A stretch of DNA of 64,000 bases from NCBI RefSeq assembly GCF_013410345.1, contig NZ_JACCFJ010000001.1, positions 2,703,001 to 2,767,000 on the forward strand, written 5' to 3'. Shown here in pieces: positions 8,706 through 17,740 of the stretch. This stretch comes from Saccharopolyspora hordei. Its GTDB lineage: Bacteria; Actinomycetota; Actinomycetes; Mycobacteriales; Pseudonocardiaceae. A program made the translations under genes and the position numbers. The notes beneath the pieces are model-generated. The model was not told where the DNA came from. It ran no database searches and was given only the letters and a program-made list of their open reading frames with translations. Numbering within the stretch: position 1 is the stretch's first letter; the number at the start of each line of letters is the position of its first letter.

Positions 8706-9854
8706 TCACAACGTGCGGGCGGTGCCGAACACCGCGGTCACCTGGCTGGACAGCACCCCGCCGTTGCCGTGCGCGAGCGCCACGTCCGCGCCCTCCACCT
8801 GCCGAGCGCCGCACTCGCCGCGGAGCTGGCGCACCGCCTCGATGACGGTGAAGATGCCGTACATGCCCGGGTGGCAGTAGGACAGCCCACCGCCGTTGGT
8901 GTTCACCGGCAGCTCGCCGCCCGGCGCGATGCGGCCCTCGGCGACGAACGAGCCGCCCTCGCCCTTCGCGCAGAACCCGAGGTCCTCCAGGAACAGCACC
9001 GGGTTGATCGTGAAGGCGTCGTAGAGCTCGACCACGTCGACGTCCTGCGGTCCGAGGCCGGCCATCGCGAACGCCCGGGCGCCGGACTCGGTCGCCGCGG
9101 TCACCGTCAGGTCCGGCATCTCCGAGATGCTGCGGTGCGAGGTGGCCTCGCCGACGCCGAGCAGGTACACCGGGTCGCCGCGGAGGTCGCGTGCGCGGTC
9201 GGCGCTGGTGAGCACCACGGCGCCGCCGCCGTCGGTGACCAGGCAGCAGTCCAGCTTCGTCAACGGGTCGCTGATCATGCGCGCGGACAGCACGTCCTCG
9301 CGGGTCAGCGGACCGCGCGCGAACGCGACCGGGTTGAGCTGCGCCCACTGCCGCGCTGCCACGGCCACGTCGGCCAGCTGCTCGCGCGTGGTGCCGTACT
9401 GGTGCATGTGCCGGGCGGCGGCCAGCGCGTACATGCTGATCGGGTGGCGGGCCCGGTAGGGAGCCTCGTACGGGTTGGGCTTGGACGGCGAGACCAGGCG
9501 ACCGCCGTCGGAGCGCTGCGTGCTGCCGTAGACGACGAGCGCGGTGGTGATCACGCCCGCGTCGATCGCCGCGGCGGCGTGCAGCAGGTGCGAGACGAAC
9601 GAGCTGCCGCCGATGGTCGACCCGTCCACGTACGCGGGCCGGATGCCGAGGTACTCGGCGGTGTCCATGCCGGACATCGGGTAGTAGGACGAGGCGGTGA
9701 ACAGACCGTCCACATCGGACTTCGACAGTCCGGCGTCGGCGAGGGCGCGCACCGTCGCCTGCCCGACCAGGTCCAGCGGGGTCAGTCCCGGCGCGACCTG
9801 CCCGAGGTCCGACTCGGCCACGCCCACCACCGCCGCGGTGCCGCGCAACGTCAT
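8706..9854 (-). CDS. Thiolase-fold / lipid-transfer-like protein, probable Ltp2-type aldolase
   Basis: This 382-residue thiolase-superfamily protein begins LRGTAAVVGVAESD, like the SCP-x/Ltp group, and has the C-terminal TNGGGLSYCHPGMYG block. At the position where thiolases carry the nucleophilic Cys (NCAxGS), this protein reads GSTIGGSS around residues 72-82, so the Cys appears to be missing. Ltp2-like members also lack it and work with a DUF35 partner to cleave a carbon-carbon bond by retro-aldol chemistry. The gene overlaps the DUF35-type gene upstream by four bases (ATGA), which fits such a complex. Alternatively it is a Claisen-type thiolase that I have mis-aligned. Confidence 0.78.
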   Translation of the reverse strand: MTLRGTAAVVGVAESDLGQVAPGLTPLDLVGQATVRALADAGLSKSDVDGLFTASSYYPMSGMDTAEYLGIRPAYVDGSTIGGSSFVSHLLHAAAAIDAGVITTALVVYGSTQRSDGGRLVSPSKPNPYEAPYRARHPISMYALAAARHMHQYGTTREQLADVAVAARQWAQLNPVAFARGPLTREDVLSARMISDPLTKLDCCLVTDGGGAVVLTSADRARDLRGDPVYLLGVGEATSHRSISEMPDLTVTAATESGARAFAMAGLGPQDVDVVELYDAFTINPVLFLEDLGFCAKGEGGSFVAEGRIAPGGELPVNTNGGGLSYCHPGMYGIFTVIEAVRQLRGECGARQVEGADVALAHGNGGVLSSQVTAVFGTARTL

Positions 9855-10234
9855 GACAGCTCCTCCCGGAACACGGCGACGGGTTGCCCGTCCTGCTCGA
9901 CCACGTCCAGCGCGACCCTGGTCCCGATGAGGACCCGGTCGGGAGCCACGCCCTCGACCCGCGACATCATGCGGAAGCCCTCGTCGAGGTCGACCAGCGA
10001 CACGTTGTGCACCCCGTCCCGGCCGCGCACCGCGGTCGTGGAGTAGACGCGGCCGCGGCCGCTGCTGCGGTGCCAGGCCAGGTCGTCGCTGCCGCACGCC
10101 GGGCACAGCACGCGCGGCTGGAACACCGCCGCCGAGCACGCCCGGCAGCGCTGGAACCGCAGCTCACCGGCTGCCAGCCCGTCCCGGAACACGGTCTCGG
10201 GCGCCGCCCCGGCAGGGGGCGTCACTTCGCTCAT
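9851..10234 (-). CDS. Zn-ribbon and OB-fold protein (DUF35 type)
   Basis: This 127-residue protein has a rubredoxin-like zinc ribbon formed by CRAC and CPAC at about residues 31-48, followed by an OB-fold (GRVYSTTAVRG to RVALDVVEQ). The family forms complexes with thiolase-fold enzymes and probably shapes the acyl-CoA site. ATG 10234 is preceded by GAGGAGGA, and its stop overlaps the thiolase-like start. The pairing is the main clue that the next gene acts in a two-subunit aldolase or thiolase. Confidence 0.85.
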   Translation of the reverse strand: MSEVTPPAGAAPETVFRDGLAAGELRFQRCRACSAAVFQPRVLCPACGSDDLAWHRSSGRGRVYSTTAVRGRDGVHNVSLVDLDEGFRMMSRVEGVAPDRVLIGTRVALDVVEQDGQPVAVFREELS

Positions 10235-10260
10235 GTCCTCCTCCTCGTGGGGAAACCTCG

Positions 10261-12396
10261 TCAGCGCGCCGGTGCCAGCACGGCCAGGCAGTCCACCGCC
10301 ACGACGCCCTTGCCCGCCTCGTCGAGCAGCAGCGGGTTGACGTCGAGCTCGGCGACGTCGTCGGCCAGGTCGTGGGCCAGCCACGACAGGCGCGCCACCG
10401 CGTCGGCCGCCGCGGCCAGGTCCCGCGGCGGCTTGCCGCGCACCTCGCCGAACAGGCGGCTCCCGCGCAGCGACAGCAGCAGGCGTTCGGCCGCGGCGGT
10501 GTCCAGCGGCGCGACACCGACCTGGCTGTCGGCGAGCACGTCCACCAGCACCCCGCCGAACCCGACCACGACGACCGGGCCGAACGCGGGGTCGTGCTCG
10601 AGCCCCACGATGAGCTCGGTGCCGCCCGCGGCCATCCGCTGCACCAGCAGCCGCGCCCCCGGATCACCGGCCTCGCGGGCGATGCCGAGCAGGTCGCTCG
10701 CCGCCGCGCGGACGTCCGCCTCGTCGGTCAGGCCCAGCCGGACGCCGCCGATGTCGGACTTGTGCGCGATGCGGTCGGACAGCAGCTTGACCGCCACCGG
10801 GCCGCCGAGGTCGCGCGCGGCGGCGACCGCCGCGTCCGGGGTGGCGGCCGGGAACGCGCCCGCGCACGGGATGCCGTAGGCGGCGATGAGGCGGCTCGAC
10901 TCGTGCTCGTCGAGCTGGGTGCGGCCCTGGTCCCGGGCGTCCTGCACGATCGCGCGGACCACCTGGTCGTCGATGTCGTCCGGCCGCTGCGGCGCGGGCA
11001 GCGGGCCGCGCAGGCTGAAGTCGGCGAGCTCGCCCAGCGCTGCGGCCGCGCGGCCGGGGTCGGTGAAGCACGGGATGCCCAGCTCCTGCAACCGCTTCCG
11101 GGGACGCCCGCTGCCGCCGGTCCACACCACCACCAGCGGGCGGTCGGTGGCGCGGTGCGCCTGCTCGATGGCGTCGATCAACTGCGCGGAGGCGTTGTCG
11201 GCGTTGCCCAGCAGCACCGCGATCATGTCCGTGCCGGGGTGCTGCACCGCCACCTCGAGGCTGCGCCGCAGCAGGTCCGGCTCGCTGATCAGCGTCGCGG
11301 TCAGGTCGATCGGGTTGCGCGGCGAGCCGTAGGGCGGGATCACCGCGGCCATCCGCTGCTGCCACGCCTCGTCCCACGGCTGCACCTGCAGGCCGTGCTC
11401 GCTGGCGACGTCGGCCATCAGCACCCCGGCGCCCCCGGACAGCGAGAGCGTGCTCAGCCGGCGGCCGCGGGCCCGCCGCCCGGTGGCGAACACCTGGGCG
11501 GTGTCGAGCAGCTGGTCCTGGCCGTCGAGCCGGACGATGCCGTGCTGGCGGGCCGCGCCGTCGAAGACCGCGTCCTCCCCGGCCAGCGAGGCGGTGTGCG
11601 ACTGGGCGGCGCGGGCGCCCGCCTCGGACCGGCCGACCTTGACCACCAGGATCGGCTTGTCGAGCTCGTGCGCCCGGCGCGCCACCTCCAGCAGTTCCCG
11701 CCCCCGGTGCACGCCTTCGAGGTAGGCCATGAGCACCTCGACGCCGTCGGTCTCCACCAGTCCGCCGAGCACTTCGGCCACCGACAGGTCGGCCTCGTTG
11801 CCGGTGTTGAGGAAGTGCGAGATGCCCAGCCCGGCGTTCTGGGCCGCGCTGAAGATGAACGTGCCGAACGCGCCGCTCTGGCTGACGAAGGCCACCGGTC
11901 CGTCGACCAGCTCGGTGCAGTCGTCCATCGCGGAGGTGAAGGTGGGCATCGCGCGGTCGCGCAGGCTGAACATGCCCAGGCAGTTCGGGCCCAGCACGCG
12001 GATGCCGGTCTCGGCGACCACCGCCTCCAGCTGCCGTTGCAGGTGCTCGCCGCGCTGGCCGGTCTCGGCGAAGCCGGCCGCGCCGACGATCGCCGCGGGG
12101 ATGCCGCGCGCGGCGCAGGCGCGCAGCCCGTCGACGACCTTGTCGGCGGGCAGCATCACCATGGCCAGGTCGATCTCGCCGTCGACCTCGTCCAGGTCGC
12201 GGTAGGCGCGCAGCCCCTGCACCTCGGTGCGCTTTGGGTTGATCGGCAGCAGCCGGCCGGTGTAGCCGAACCGCTTCATCAGCTCGATCGGGCGCCCGGA
12301 GAGCTTGACCGGGTTGTCCGAGGCGCCCAGCACGGCGATCGACCGGGGGTGCAGCAAGCGCTGGATCGCGGAGTGGTCGGCAGCGTCCACGGGCAT
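10261..12396 (-). CDS. Acyl-CoA synthetase, ADP-forming type (acetate-CoA ligase family)
   Basis: This 711-residue single chain joins a CoA-binding and succinyl-CoA-ligase-like half (residues 1-460; HPRSIAVLGASDNPVKLSGRP at the start) to an ATP-grasp half (about 490-711; GPVAVKLLSDRIAHKSDIGG). The phosphorylatable His lies in QSHTASLAGED. Such enzymes make an acyl-CoA from a carboxylate, ATP and CoA. ATG 12396 follows GAGGAGG. Within the operon it would activate the acid imported by the MHS permease, ahead of the acyl-CoA dehydrogenase step. Confidence 0.87.
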   Translation of the reverse strand: MPVDAADHSAIQRLLHPRSIAVLGASDNPVKLSGRPIELMKRFGYTGRLLPINPKRTEVQGLRAYRDLDEVDGEIDLAMVMLPADKVVDGLRACAARGIPAAIVGAAGFAETGQRGEHLQRQLEAVVAETGIRVLGPNCLGMFSLRDRAMPTFTSAMDDCTELVDGPVAFVSQSGAFGTFIFSAAQNAGLGISHFLNTGNEADLSVAEVLGGLVETDGVEVLMAYLEGVHRGRELLEVARRAHELDKPILVVKVGRSEAGARAAQSHTASLAGEDAVFDGAARQHGIVRLDGQDQLLDTAQVFATGRRARGRRLSTLSLSGGAGVLMADVASEHGLQVQPWDEAWQQRMAAVIPPYGSPRNPIDLTATLISEPDLLRRSLEVAVQHPGTDMIAVLLGNADNASAQLIDAIEQAHRATDRPLVVVWTGGSGRPRKRLQELGIPCFTDPGRAAAALGELADFSLRGPLPAPQRPDDIDDQVVRAIVQDARDQGRTQLDEHESSRLIAAYGIPCAGAFPAATPDAAVAAARDLGGPVAVKLLSDRIAHKSDIGGVRLGLTDEADVRAAASDLLGIAREAGDPGARLLVQRMAAGGTELIVGLEHDPAFGPVVVVGFGGVLVDVLADSQVGVAPLDTAAAERLLLSLRGSRLFGEVRGKPPRDLAAAADAVARLSWLAHDLADDVAELDVNPLLLDEAGKGVVAVDCLAVLAPAR

Positions 12397-12530
12397 CCTC
12401 CTCGCGGTGGGAACGGACAGAGCGCTCGACGCCGGGGACCGCGAGTCCCCTGGGAACCGGGGACGCGGTTCGCACGGGAACCGCAGCTCCGACTCCCAGT
12501 GGAGTTGCGTGTCCACGTCGGAGTCGTGGG
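12397..12530. repeat. Intergenic hairpin cluster
   Basis: This 134-base spacer inside the operon holds GCGGTTC (12465-12471) with GAACCGC (12478-12484), then ACTCC (12492-12496) with GGAGT (12501-12505). Similar GCGGTTCC and GGGAGTCGCG words recur near 40530-40570. It may attenuate or stabilise the operon mRNA. Confidence 0.4.
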
Positions 12531-13670
12531 TCAGGTGAACTGGCGCAGGAGCTGCTTGGCGATGATGAGCTTCTGGATCTCGCTGGTGCCCTCGTAGATG
12601 CGGAACACCCGGGAATCGCGGTAGAAGCGCTCCACCGGGACCCCGCGCATGTAGCCCGACCCGCCGTGCACCTGCACCGCCCGGTCGGCCACCCGGGAGA
12701 CCATCTCGCTGCAGAACAGCTTCGCGCACGACGGCGCCAGCCGGGTGTCGGCACCGGAGTCGTACTCGCGCGCCGCTTCCAGCACCATCGCCCGCCCCGC
12801 GTAGTACTCCGCCTGCGACTCGGCCAGCAGCGCCTGCACCAGCTGGAACCGGCTGATCGGCCCGCCGCCCTGCTGGGCTTCGGCGGCGAACCGCACCGAC
12901 TCCTCGACGATCCGCCCGGCCAGGCCCACGCAGATGGCCGCGATGTGCAGCCGGCCGCGGGTCAGCGAGGACATCGCGGCGGCGAACCCGGTGCCCTCCT
13001 GCCCGCCGACCAGCGCCTCGGCGGGCACCCGCGCGTCGTCGAAGAACACCTCCGCGGTGTGCGCCCCGGCCTGCCCCATCTTGGCGTTCGGCGGGCCGAT
13101 GCGGACGCCGTCCAGCCCGGTCTCGACCAGGAACACCGAGATGCCGCCGCGCACGTCCTCCCCGGTGCGCGCGAAGACCACCAGCACGTCGGCGTGCGGC
13201 GCGTTGGTGATGAACCGCTTCGCCCCGGACAGCACGTACTCCGCGCCGTCGCGGACCGCGGTGGTGCGCACCGAACTCGGGTCCGAGCCCGCGCCGTCCT
13301 CGGTGAGCGCGAAGGAGGCGATCGCCTCGCCGGCGGCCAACCGCGGCAACCACCGCTGCTTCTGCTCCTCGGTGCCGTACTTGACGATGACCTGCCCGGC
13401 GATGCCGTTGTTGGTGCCGAACATGCTCCGGAACGCCGGGACCGCGTGGCCCAGTTCGATCGCCAGCCGCACGTCCTCGCTCATCGACAGGCCGAGCCCG
13501 CCGTACTCCTCCGGCAGGGCGAAGCCGAACAAGCCCATGTCCGCGGCGGCGCGGCGCAGCCGCTCCGGGATCGCGTCGGTCCGCTCGATCTCGTCCTCGG
13601 CGGGCACCACCTCCTCGCGGACGAAGTCGCGCACCGTGCGCAGCACGTCCTCGAACACGTTCGGATCCAT
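12531..13670 (-). CDS. Acyl-CoA dehydrogenase
   Basis: This roughly 379-residue flavoprotein has the family signatures: FALTEDGAGSDPSSVRTTA for FAD/substrate, ITNA, and the C-terminal RVFRIYEGTSEIQKLIIAKQL, where Glu of YEGTSE is at the usual base position of short/medium-chain dehydrogenases. It introduces a trans-2 double bond into an acyl-CoA and hands electrons to ETF. I placed the start at ATG 13670; ATG 13682 (TGATG overlap with the MFS stop) and GTG 13685 are alternatives. It is the second gene of the operon. Confidence 0.88.
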   Translation of the reverse strand: MDPNVFEDVLRTVRDFVREEVVPAEDEIERTDAIPERLRRAAADMGLFGFALPEEYGGLGLSMSEDVRLAIELGHAVPAFRSMFGTNNGIAGQVIVKYGTEEQKQRWLPRLAAGEAIASFALTEDGAGSDPSSVRTTAVRDGAEYVLSGAKRFITNAPHADVLVVFARTGEDVRGGISVFLVETGLDGVRIGPPNAKMGQAGAHTAEVFFDDARVPAEALVGGQEGTGFAAAMSSLTRGRLHIAAICVGLAGRIVEESVRFAAEAQQGGGPISRFQLVQALLAESQAEYYAGRAMVLEAAREYDSGADTRLAPSCAKLFCSEMVSRVADRAVQVHGGSGYMRGVPVERFYRDSRVFRIYEGTSEIQKLIIAKQLLRQFT

Positions 13671-13681
13671 CGCTCCACCCA

Positions 13682-15013
13682 TCACTCGTCACCGGCCGTC
13701 ACACCGGAGGTTGCGGTTCGCGGAGAACCCGCGGCCGCGGCGCGCGCGGCGCGGGACAGCAGCGCTCGAACGCCGAGCAGCGACATCAGCACGGTGGTCA
13801 CCGCCCAGCCGATCACCGGCAGGATCGAGCCCGACGCGGTCAGCAGGAGCTGGCCGATCATCGGCGTGGTGCCACCGATCAGCGTCCCGGCCAGGCCGTA
13901 GGACAGCGAGATCGCGGTGTAGCGCACGCGGGCCGGGAACGCGTCGGCCAGCACGCCGGCGAGGACCGAGTAGAACATCACGTGCGGCAGGGTCGCGGTC
14001 ACCATGCCCGCCACCGACCACGCGAAGCTGCCGGTGCTGATGAGCAGGAACATCAACGGCATCAACGGCAGCTCGGCGACCAGCAGCGCGGTGACGACCT
14101 TGCGCACGCCGAACCTGCTGGCCAGCACCGCGCCGAAGGGCTGCAGGAAGAACTGGGTGATGCTGGCGATGAGCACCACGGTCATGAACGCCTCGCGCTC
14201 GAAGCCGAGCTCGTTGGTCGCCCACGACACCGCGAAGGTGTTCTTGAAGTACGCCGCGGAGAACACGATCGCGCTGGCGAACACGCCGAGCACCACCAAG
14301 CCGGTGTGGTGGCGGAAGGTCTCCAGCAGCGGGAACTTCGAGACCTGCCCGGTCTGCTTGAGTTCGGTCAGCTGCGGCGACTCCGCGATGCTGAGCCGGA
14401 TCACCAGGCCCAGCACCACCAGCACCGCCGAGGCCAGGAACGGCAGGCGCCAGCCCCAGCTGTAGAAGTCGTCGTCGGGCAGCTGCGAGACGAGGGCGAA
14501 GGCCAGCGCGGAGAGGATCTGGCCGGACGGCGAGCCCTGCTGCGCCCAGGAACCGGACAGCACGCTGCGGCCGCGGGGCGCGTGCTCGGTGGCGATGAGC
14601 ACCGCACCACCCCACTCGCCGCCGACCGCCAGGCCCTGCACCACGCGCAGCAGGACCAGCAGGACGGGCGCGGTGATGCCGATGGCGGCGTAGGTGGGCA
14701 GCAGGCCGATGCCGACCGTGGTGAAGCCCATGAGCAGCAGCGTGATGATGAGGGCCCTCTTGCGGCCCACCCGGTCGCCGAGGTGCCCGAAGACGATGCC
14801 GCCCAGCGGGCGGGCCAGGAAGCCGACCCAGAACGTCGCGAACGACACCAGCACGCCCATCGCGGGTGTGACCAGGGGGAAGAACAGCTTGCCGAACACC
14901 AGTGCGGAGGCGGTGCCGTAGATGTAGAAGTCGTACCACTCGATGCTGGTGCCGACGAACGAGGCGATCCCCGCTCTGCGGCTCATCCTCTGCTGCTCGG
15001 AACGACGTCTCAT
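13682..15013 (-). CDS. MFS transporter, metabolite:H+ symporter (MHS) family
   Basis: This 443-residue permease has 12 predicted helices. It begins GIASFVGTSIEWYDFYIYGTASALVF, the hallmark of MHS carriers such as shikimate, ketoglutarate and citrate symporters, with GHLGDRVGRK in the first cytoplasmic loop. It is the first gene of the minus-strand catabolic operon, directly coupled to the acyl-CoA dehydrogenase, and probably imports the carboxylic acid the operon breaks down. ATG 15013 has a GGAGACGGAG ribosome binding site. It is paralogous to the permease at 39153-40490. Confidence 0.88.
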   Translation of the reverse strand: MRRRSEQQRMSRRAGIASFVGTSIEWYDFYIYGTASALVFGKLFFPLVTPAMGVLVSFATFWVGFLARPLGGIVFGHLGDRVGRKRALIITLLLMGFTTVGIGLLPTYAAIGITAPVLLVLLRVVQGLAVGGEWGGAVLIATEHAPRGRSVLSGSWAQQGSPSGQILSALAFALVSQLPDDDFYSWGWRLPFLASAVLVVLGLVIRLSIAESPQLTELKQTGQVSKFPLLETFRHHTGLVVLGVFASAIVFSAAYFKNTFAVSWATNELGFEREAFMTVVLIASITQFFLQPFGAVLASRFGVRKVVTALLVAELPLMPLMFLLISTGSFAWSVAGMVTATLPHVMFYSVLAGVLADAFPARVRYTAISLSYGLAGTLIGGTTPMIGQLLLTASGSILPVIGWAVTTVLMSLLGVRALLSRAARAAAAGSPRTATSGVTAGDE

Positions 15014-15061
15014 CGCGCTGGCTCCGTCTCCTCCGAGGGCGGGCGCCTGCCCGTGCGGCAC

Positions 15062-15094
15062 GGCGAAACCCCTTGGCACACCGAGGGATTCGCC
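15062..15094. repeat. Inverted repeat in the leader of the MHS operon
   Basis: GGCGAAACCCCT pairs with AGGGATTCGCC with one mismatch. It lies in the 5' untranslated leader of the minus-strand operon. Confidence 0.4.
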
Positions 15095-15142
15095 AACGCG
15101 ACGGATGTCTCCGCGACGCCGCACCGCGATCCCGGTGCCTCG

Positions 15143-15173
15143 AAGCTAGGTCGGCGGATGTGTTACGTCCAAC
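15143..15173 (-). promoter_or_regulatory. Promoter of the MHS-led catabolic operon
   Basis: On the minus strand TTGGAC (15173-15168) and TAGCTT (15148-15143) are 18-19 bases apart, depending on register. The -35 overlaps the LysR-type box at 15160-15175. Confidence 0.45.
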
Positions 15174-15175
15174 AC
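15160..15175. promoter_or_regulatory. Candidate LysR box
   Basis: GTGTT-N6-AACAC is a dyad of T-N11-A type between the lysR gene and the operon it faces. It overlaps the operon -35 and the likely -35 area of lysR, whose -10 TAGGTT is at 15186-15191. Confidence 0.55.
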
Positions 15176-15257
15176 CAAATTCGGCTAGGTTTGATTCGCC
15201 CGCGCGACACAATGCGCGTTCACCTGGGCGAAGCGGCTCGCGGTCGGGGAGGTCGGT

Positions 15258-16169
15258 GTGGAACTGCGCCACTTGCGGGCGTTCGTCGCCGTCGCCGAAG
15301 AGCTCAACTTCCGGCGCGCCGCGGTCCGGTTGCACATGTCCCAGCCCCCGCTGTCCCAGCAGATCAAGCGGTTGGAGCACGAGGTCGGGGTGCCGCTGCT
15401 GCGGCGCACCACCCGCCGCGTCTCGCTCACCGCGGCGGGGGAGGCGTTCCTGCGGGAGGCGCGCAAGACGCTGGAGGCGGCCGACGCCGCGCCGCGGCTG
15501 GCCCGGCAGGCCGCGGCCGGGGAGATCGGGGTGGTGCGGCTGGGGTTCAGCGGGCAGACCTCGTACCAGGTGATGCTGCTGATCGTGCGCACGTTCCGAC
15601 AGCGCTACCCCGACGTGCGCCTGGAGATCGTCAGCCCGCTCTTCGGCGGCGAGCTGGTGGAGCGCATCCACCAGCAGGAGGTCGACGCGGGCCTGCTGCG
15701 GCTGCCGGTGCCGACCGAGGGCCTGTGCGTGCGGGAGCTGGAGCAGCACCCGCTGGCGGTGGCCCTGCCGGAGCGGCACCGCCTGGCCGGCCGGCGCAGC
15801 GTCGGGGTGGGCGAGCTGCGCAGCGAGCCGATGGTCAGCTACCCGACCAACCGGGGTTCGGTGGTCAACCAGCTGGTGCAGGCGGCGTGCCTGCGGCACG
15901 GCTTCAGCCCGCACTTCGTGCAGGAGGCGCCGGACACCCACACCATCCTGTCCCTGGTGGGCGCGGGCACCGGGATCGGCTTGGTGCCGACGACCGCGGG
16001 GCACCTCAAGGTGCCGGGCGTGGTGCTGGTCCCGCTGCACGACGCGCCACCGGTGCCGCTGGCGCTGGCGTGGCGCGACGACGACCCGAACCCGGCGCTG
16101 GCCGGGTTGGTCGGGCTGCTGGACGAGGTCGTCGCCCAGCTCCGCCCGTCGGCCGCCGACCGGTCGTGA
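15258..16169 (+). CDS. LysR-family transcriptional regulator
   Basis: This 303-residue protein has an N-terminal winged helix (ELRHLRAFVAVAEELNFRRAA to SQPPLSQQIKRLEHEVG, residues 1-60) and a periplasmic-binding-like effector domain with the VRLGFSG strand. GTG 15258 follows GGGGAGG. It is divergent from the MHS-led operon across 244 bases that contain a T-N11-A box, so it is most likely that operon's substrate-responsive activator. Confidence 0.9.
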   Translation: MELRHLRAFVAVAEELNFRRAAVRLHMSQPPLSQQIKRLEHEVGVPLLRRTTRRVSLTAAGEAFLREARKTLEAADAAPRLARQAAAGEIGVVRLGFSGQTSYQVMLLIVRTFRQRYPDVRLEIVSPLFGGELVERIHQQEVDAGLLRLPVPTEGLCVRELEQHPLAVALPERHRLAGRRSVGVGELRSEPMVSYPTNRGSVVNQLVQAACLRHGFSPHFVQEAPDTHTILSLVGAGTGIGLVPTTAGHLKVPGVVLVPLHDAPPVPLALAWRDDDPNPALAGLVGLLDEVVAQLRPSAADRS

Positions 16170-16353
16170 ACGTCGCCATCCGCAGTCCACTGTGGAGGTT
16201 GAAGTGGATTTTCCCGGAGGGACGGGGGGAAATCTCGATGTGTGGCGCACCTTACTCGCTCCCGGCGTAACCCTGCGGCGGCGCACCACGACAAGCCCGG
16301 TGGACAGCCGGTCGACGCTGACCGGTCCGCACATCTGAACAGGGAGGTTCTTG

Positions 16354-17676
16354 GTGCCTGCCGACCGACCGGAGCGTCGGGCATGGTGGATCTGGGGCGC
16401 GGCGGTGGTCGCCTACCTCGCCGCGGTGTTTCACAGAGGCAGCTTGGGGGTCGCCGGGACGCAGGCGCTGGACCGCTTCGACGTCGGTCCGGCCGCGCTC
16501 AGCGCGTTCACGGTCTTGCAGGTCGGCATCTACGCCGGGATGCAGGTTCCCACCGGATTGCTGGTGGACCGCTTCGGTCCCCGCCGGGTGATCACCGTCG
16601 CGGTGGTGCTCCTGGGGGCCGGGCAAGTGCTCTTCGCCGTCGCCGGCTCGTACCCGGCGGGCCTGGTGGCCCGCGCGGTGCTGGGCCTGGGTGACGCGCT
16701 GATGTGGGTGAGCATCCTGCGGCTGGTGGCGTCGCACTTCTCCGCCCGCCACTACGCGCTGGTGGCGACGGTGTCCAGCGCGCTGGGGGCGCTGGGTGGT
16801 GTCGCGGCCACCTTCCCGCTCGCGATGGCCCTGCAGAACCTGGGGTGGACCGCGACGTTCCTGCTGGTGGGCGCGCTGACGCTGGGGTACGCGGCGGTGA
16901 CCGGCACGGTCGTGCGCGACGCGGCCCCGGGCGGGGCGCAGCCGCGGCGCAGTGGCGCGGTGCTGGAGCAGGTGCGCACGGCGTGGGCGGTGCCGGGCAC
17001 CCGGCTGGCGTTCTGGACGCACTTCTGCACGATGTTCGCCTCCGGTGCGCTGACGCTGCTGTGGGGCTTCCCGTACCTGGTGCACGGGCTCGGCGTGCCC
17101 GCGCCGACGGCGAGCGTGCTGCTCAGCCTGCTCATCATCGGCCAGGTCGTCGGCGGTCCCGTGGTGGGCGCGCTGATCGGCCGGCGCCCGGAGTGGCGGA
17201 TGTGGCTCGTGGTGGGCTACCTGGGGGTCAACGCGGTGTCCTGGGGGGTCCTGCTGGCGTGGCCGCAGGGGCGGCCGCCGGTGGCGGTGGTCGCGGCGGC
17301 GTTCCTGGTCTTCGCCCTGGGCGGCCCGGTGTCGTCGGTGGCCTTCGCCCTGGTCCGGGACTACAACCCGGTCCAGCACGTCGGCACCGCGACCGGGGTC
17401 GCCAACGCCGGCGGCCACTCCGCGACGGCGCTGGGGGTGCTGTGCGTGGGGCTGGTGCTCGACCTCGCGGAGGGCATGCCGGGCGGCTCGGAGTACCGGG
17501 TCGCGATGCTGGCCCTGGTGGCCCTGCTGCTGTTCGGCGCGTCCCGCACGGTGGTGTGGTGGCGTCGCGCCCGTGCCGAGGTCTTCGCGGCGCAGGCCCG
17601 CGGCGAAGGCGTTCCGGTGCTCCTCACCCGCCACCGGTGGGACCTCGGGGCCCGGCGCCAGTCCGTGGCGGCCTGA
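16354..17676 (+). CDS. MFS transporter
   Basis: This 440-residue permease has about 12 helices and the MFS loop motif LLVDRFGPRRVI between helices 2 and 3. Its opening AVVAYLAAVFHRGSLGVAG resembles nitrate/nitrite-type and glycerol-phosphate-like MFS branches, but I cannot assign a substrate. GTG 16354 follows GGGAGG; a TTG three bases upstream is an alternative. It follows lysR in the same direction, with a 184-base spacer, and ends at a strong bidirectional terminator. Confidence 0.82.
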   Translation: MPADRPERRAWWIWGAAVVAYLAAVFHRGSLGVAGTQALDRFDVGPAALSAFTVLQVGIYAGMQVPTGLLVDRFGPRRVITVAVVLLGAGQVLFAVAGSYPAGLVARAVLGLGDALMWVSILRLVASHFSARHYALVATVSSALGALGGVAATFPLAMALQNLGWTATFLLVGALTLGYAAVTGTVVRDAAPGGAQPRRSGAVLEQVRTAWAVPGTRLAFWTHFCTMFASGALTLLWGFPYLVHGLGVPAPTASVLLSLLIIGQVVGGPVVGALIGRRPEWRMWLVVGYLGVNAVSWGVLLAWPQGRPPVAVVAAAFLVFALGGPVSSVAFALVRDYNPVQHVGTATGVANAGGHSATALGVLCVGLVLDLAEGMPGGSEYRVAMLALVALLLFGASRTVVWWRRARAEVFAAQARGEGVPVLLTRHRWDLGARRQSVAA

Positions 17677-17681
17677 CCCGA

Positions 17682-17732
17682 CCGCCGGGGGCACCTGCTG
17701 CTCCGACGTCCACGCAGCAGGTGCCCCGGCGG
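17682..17732. terminator. Bidirectional terminator, about 19-base-pair stem
   Basis: CCGCCGGGGGCACCTGCTGC pairs with GCAGCAGGTGCCCCGGCGG with one bulged G. It lies between the convergent MFS and dehydratase genes. Confidence 0.8.
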
Positions 17733-17740
17733 ATCCGGGG

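Noticed and set aside
10235-10384. Upstream extension of the DUF35-type gene
   Set aside because: It overlaps the CoA ligase in another frame and gives an Arg-rich leader; ATG 10234 has a strong ribosome binding site.
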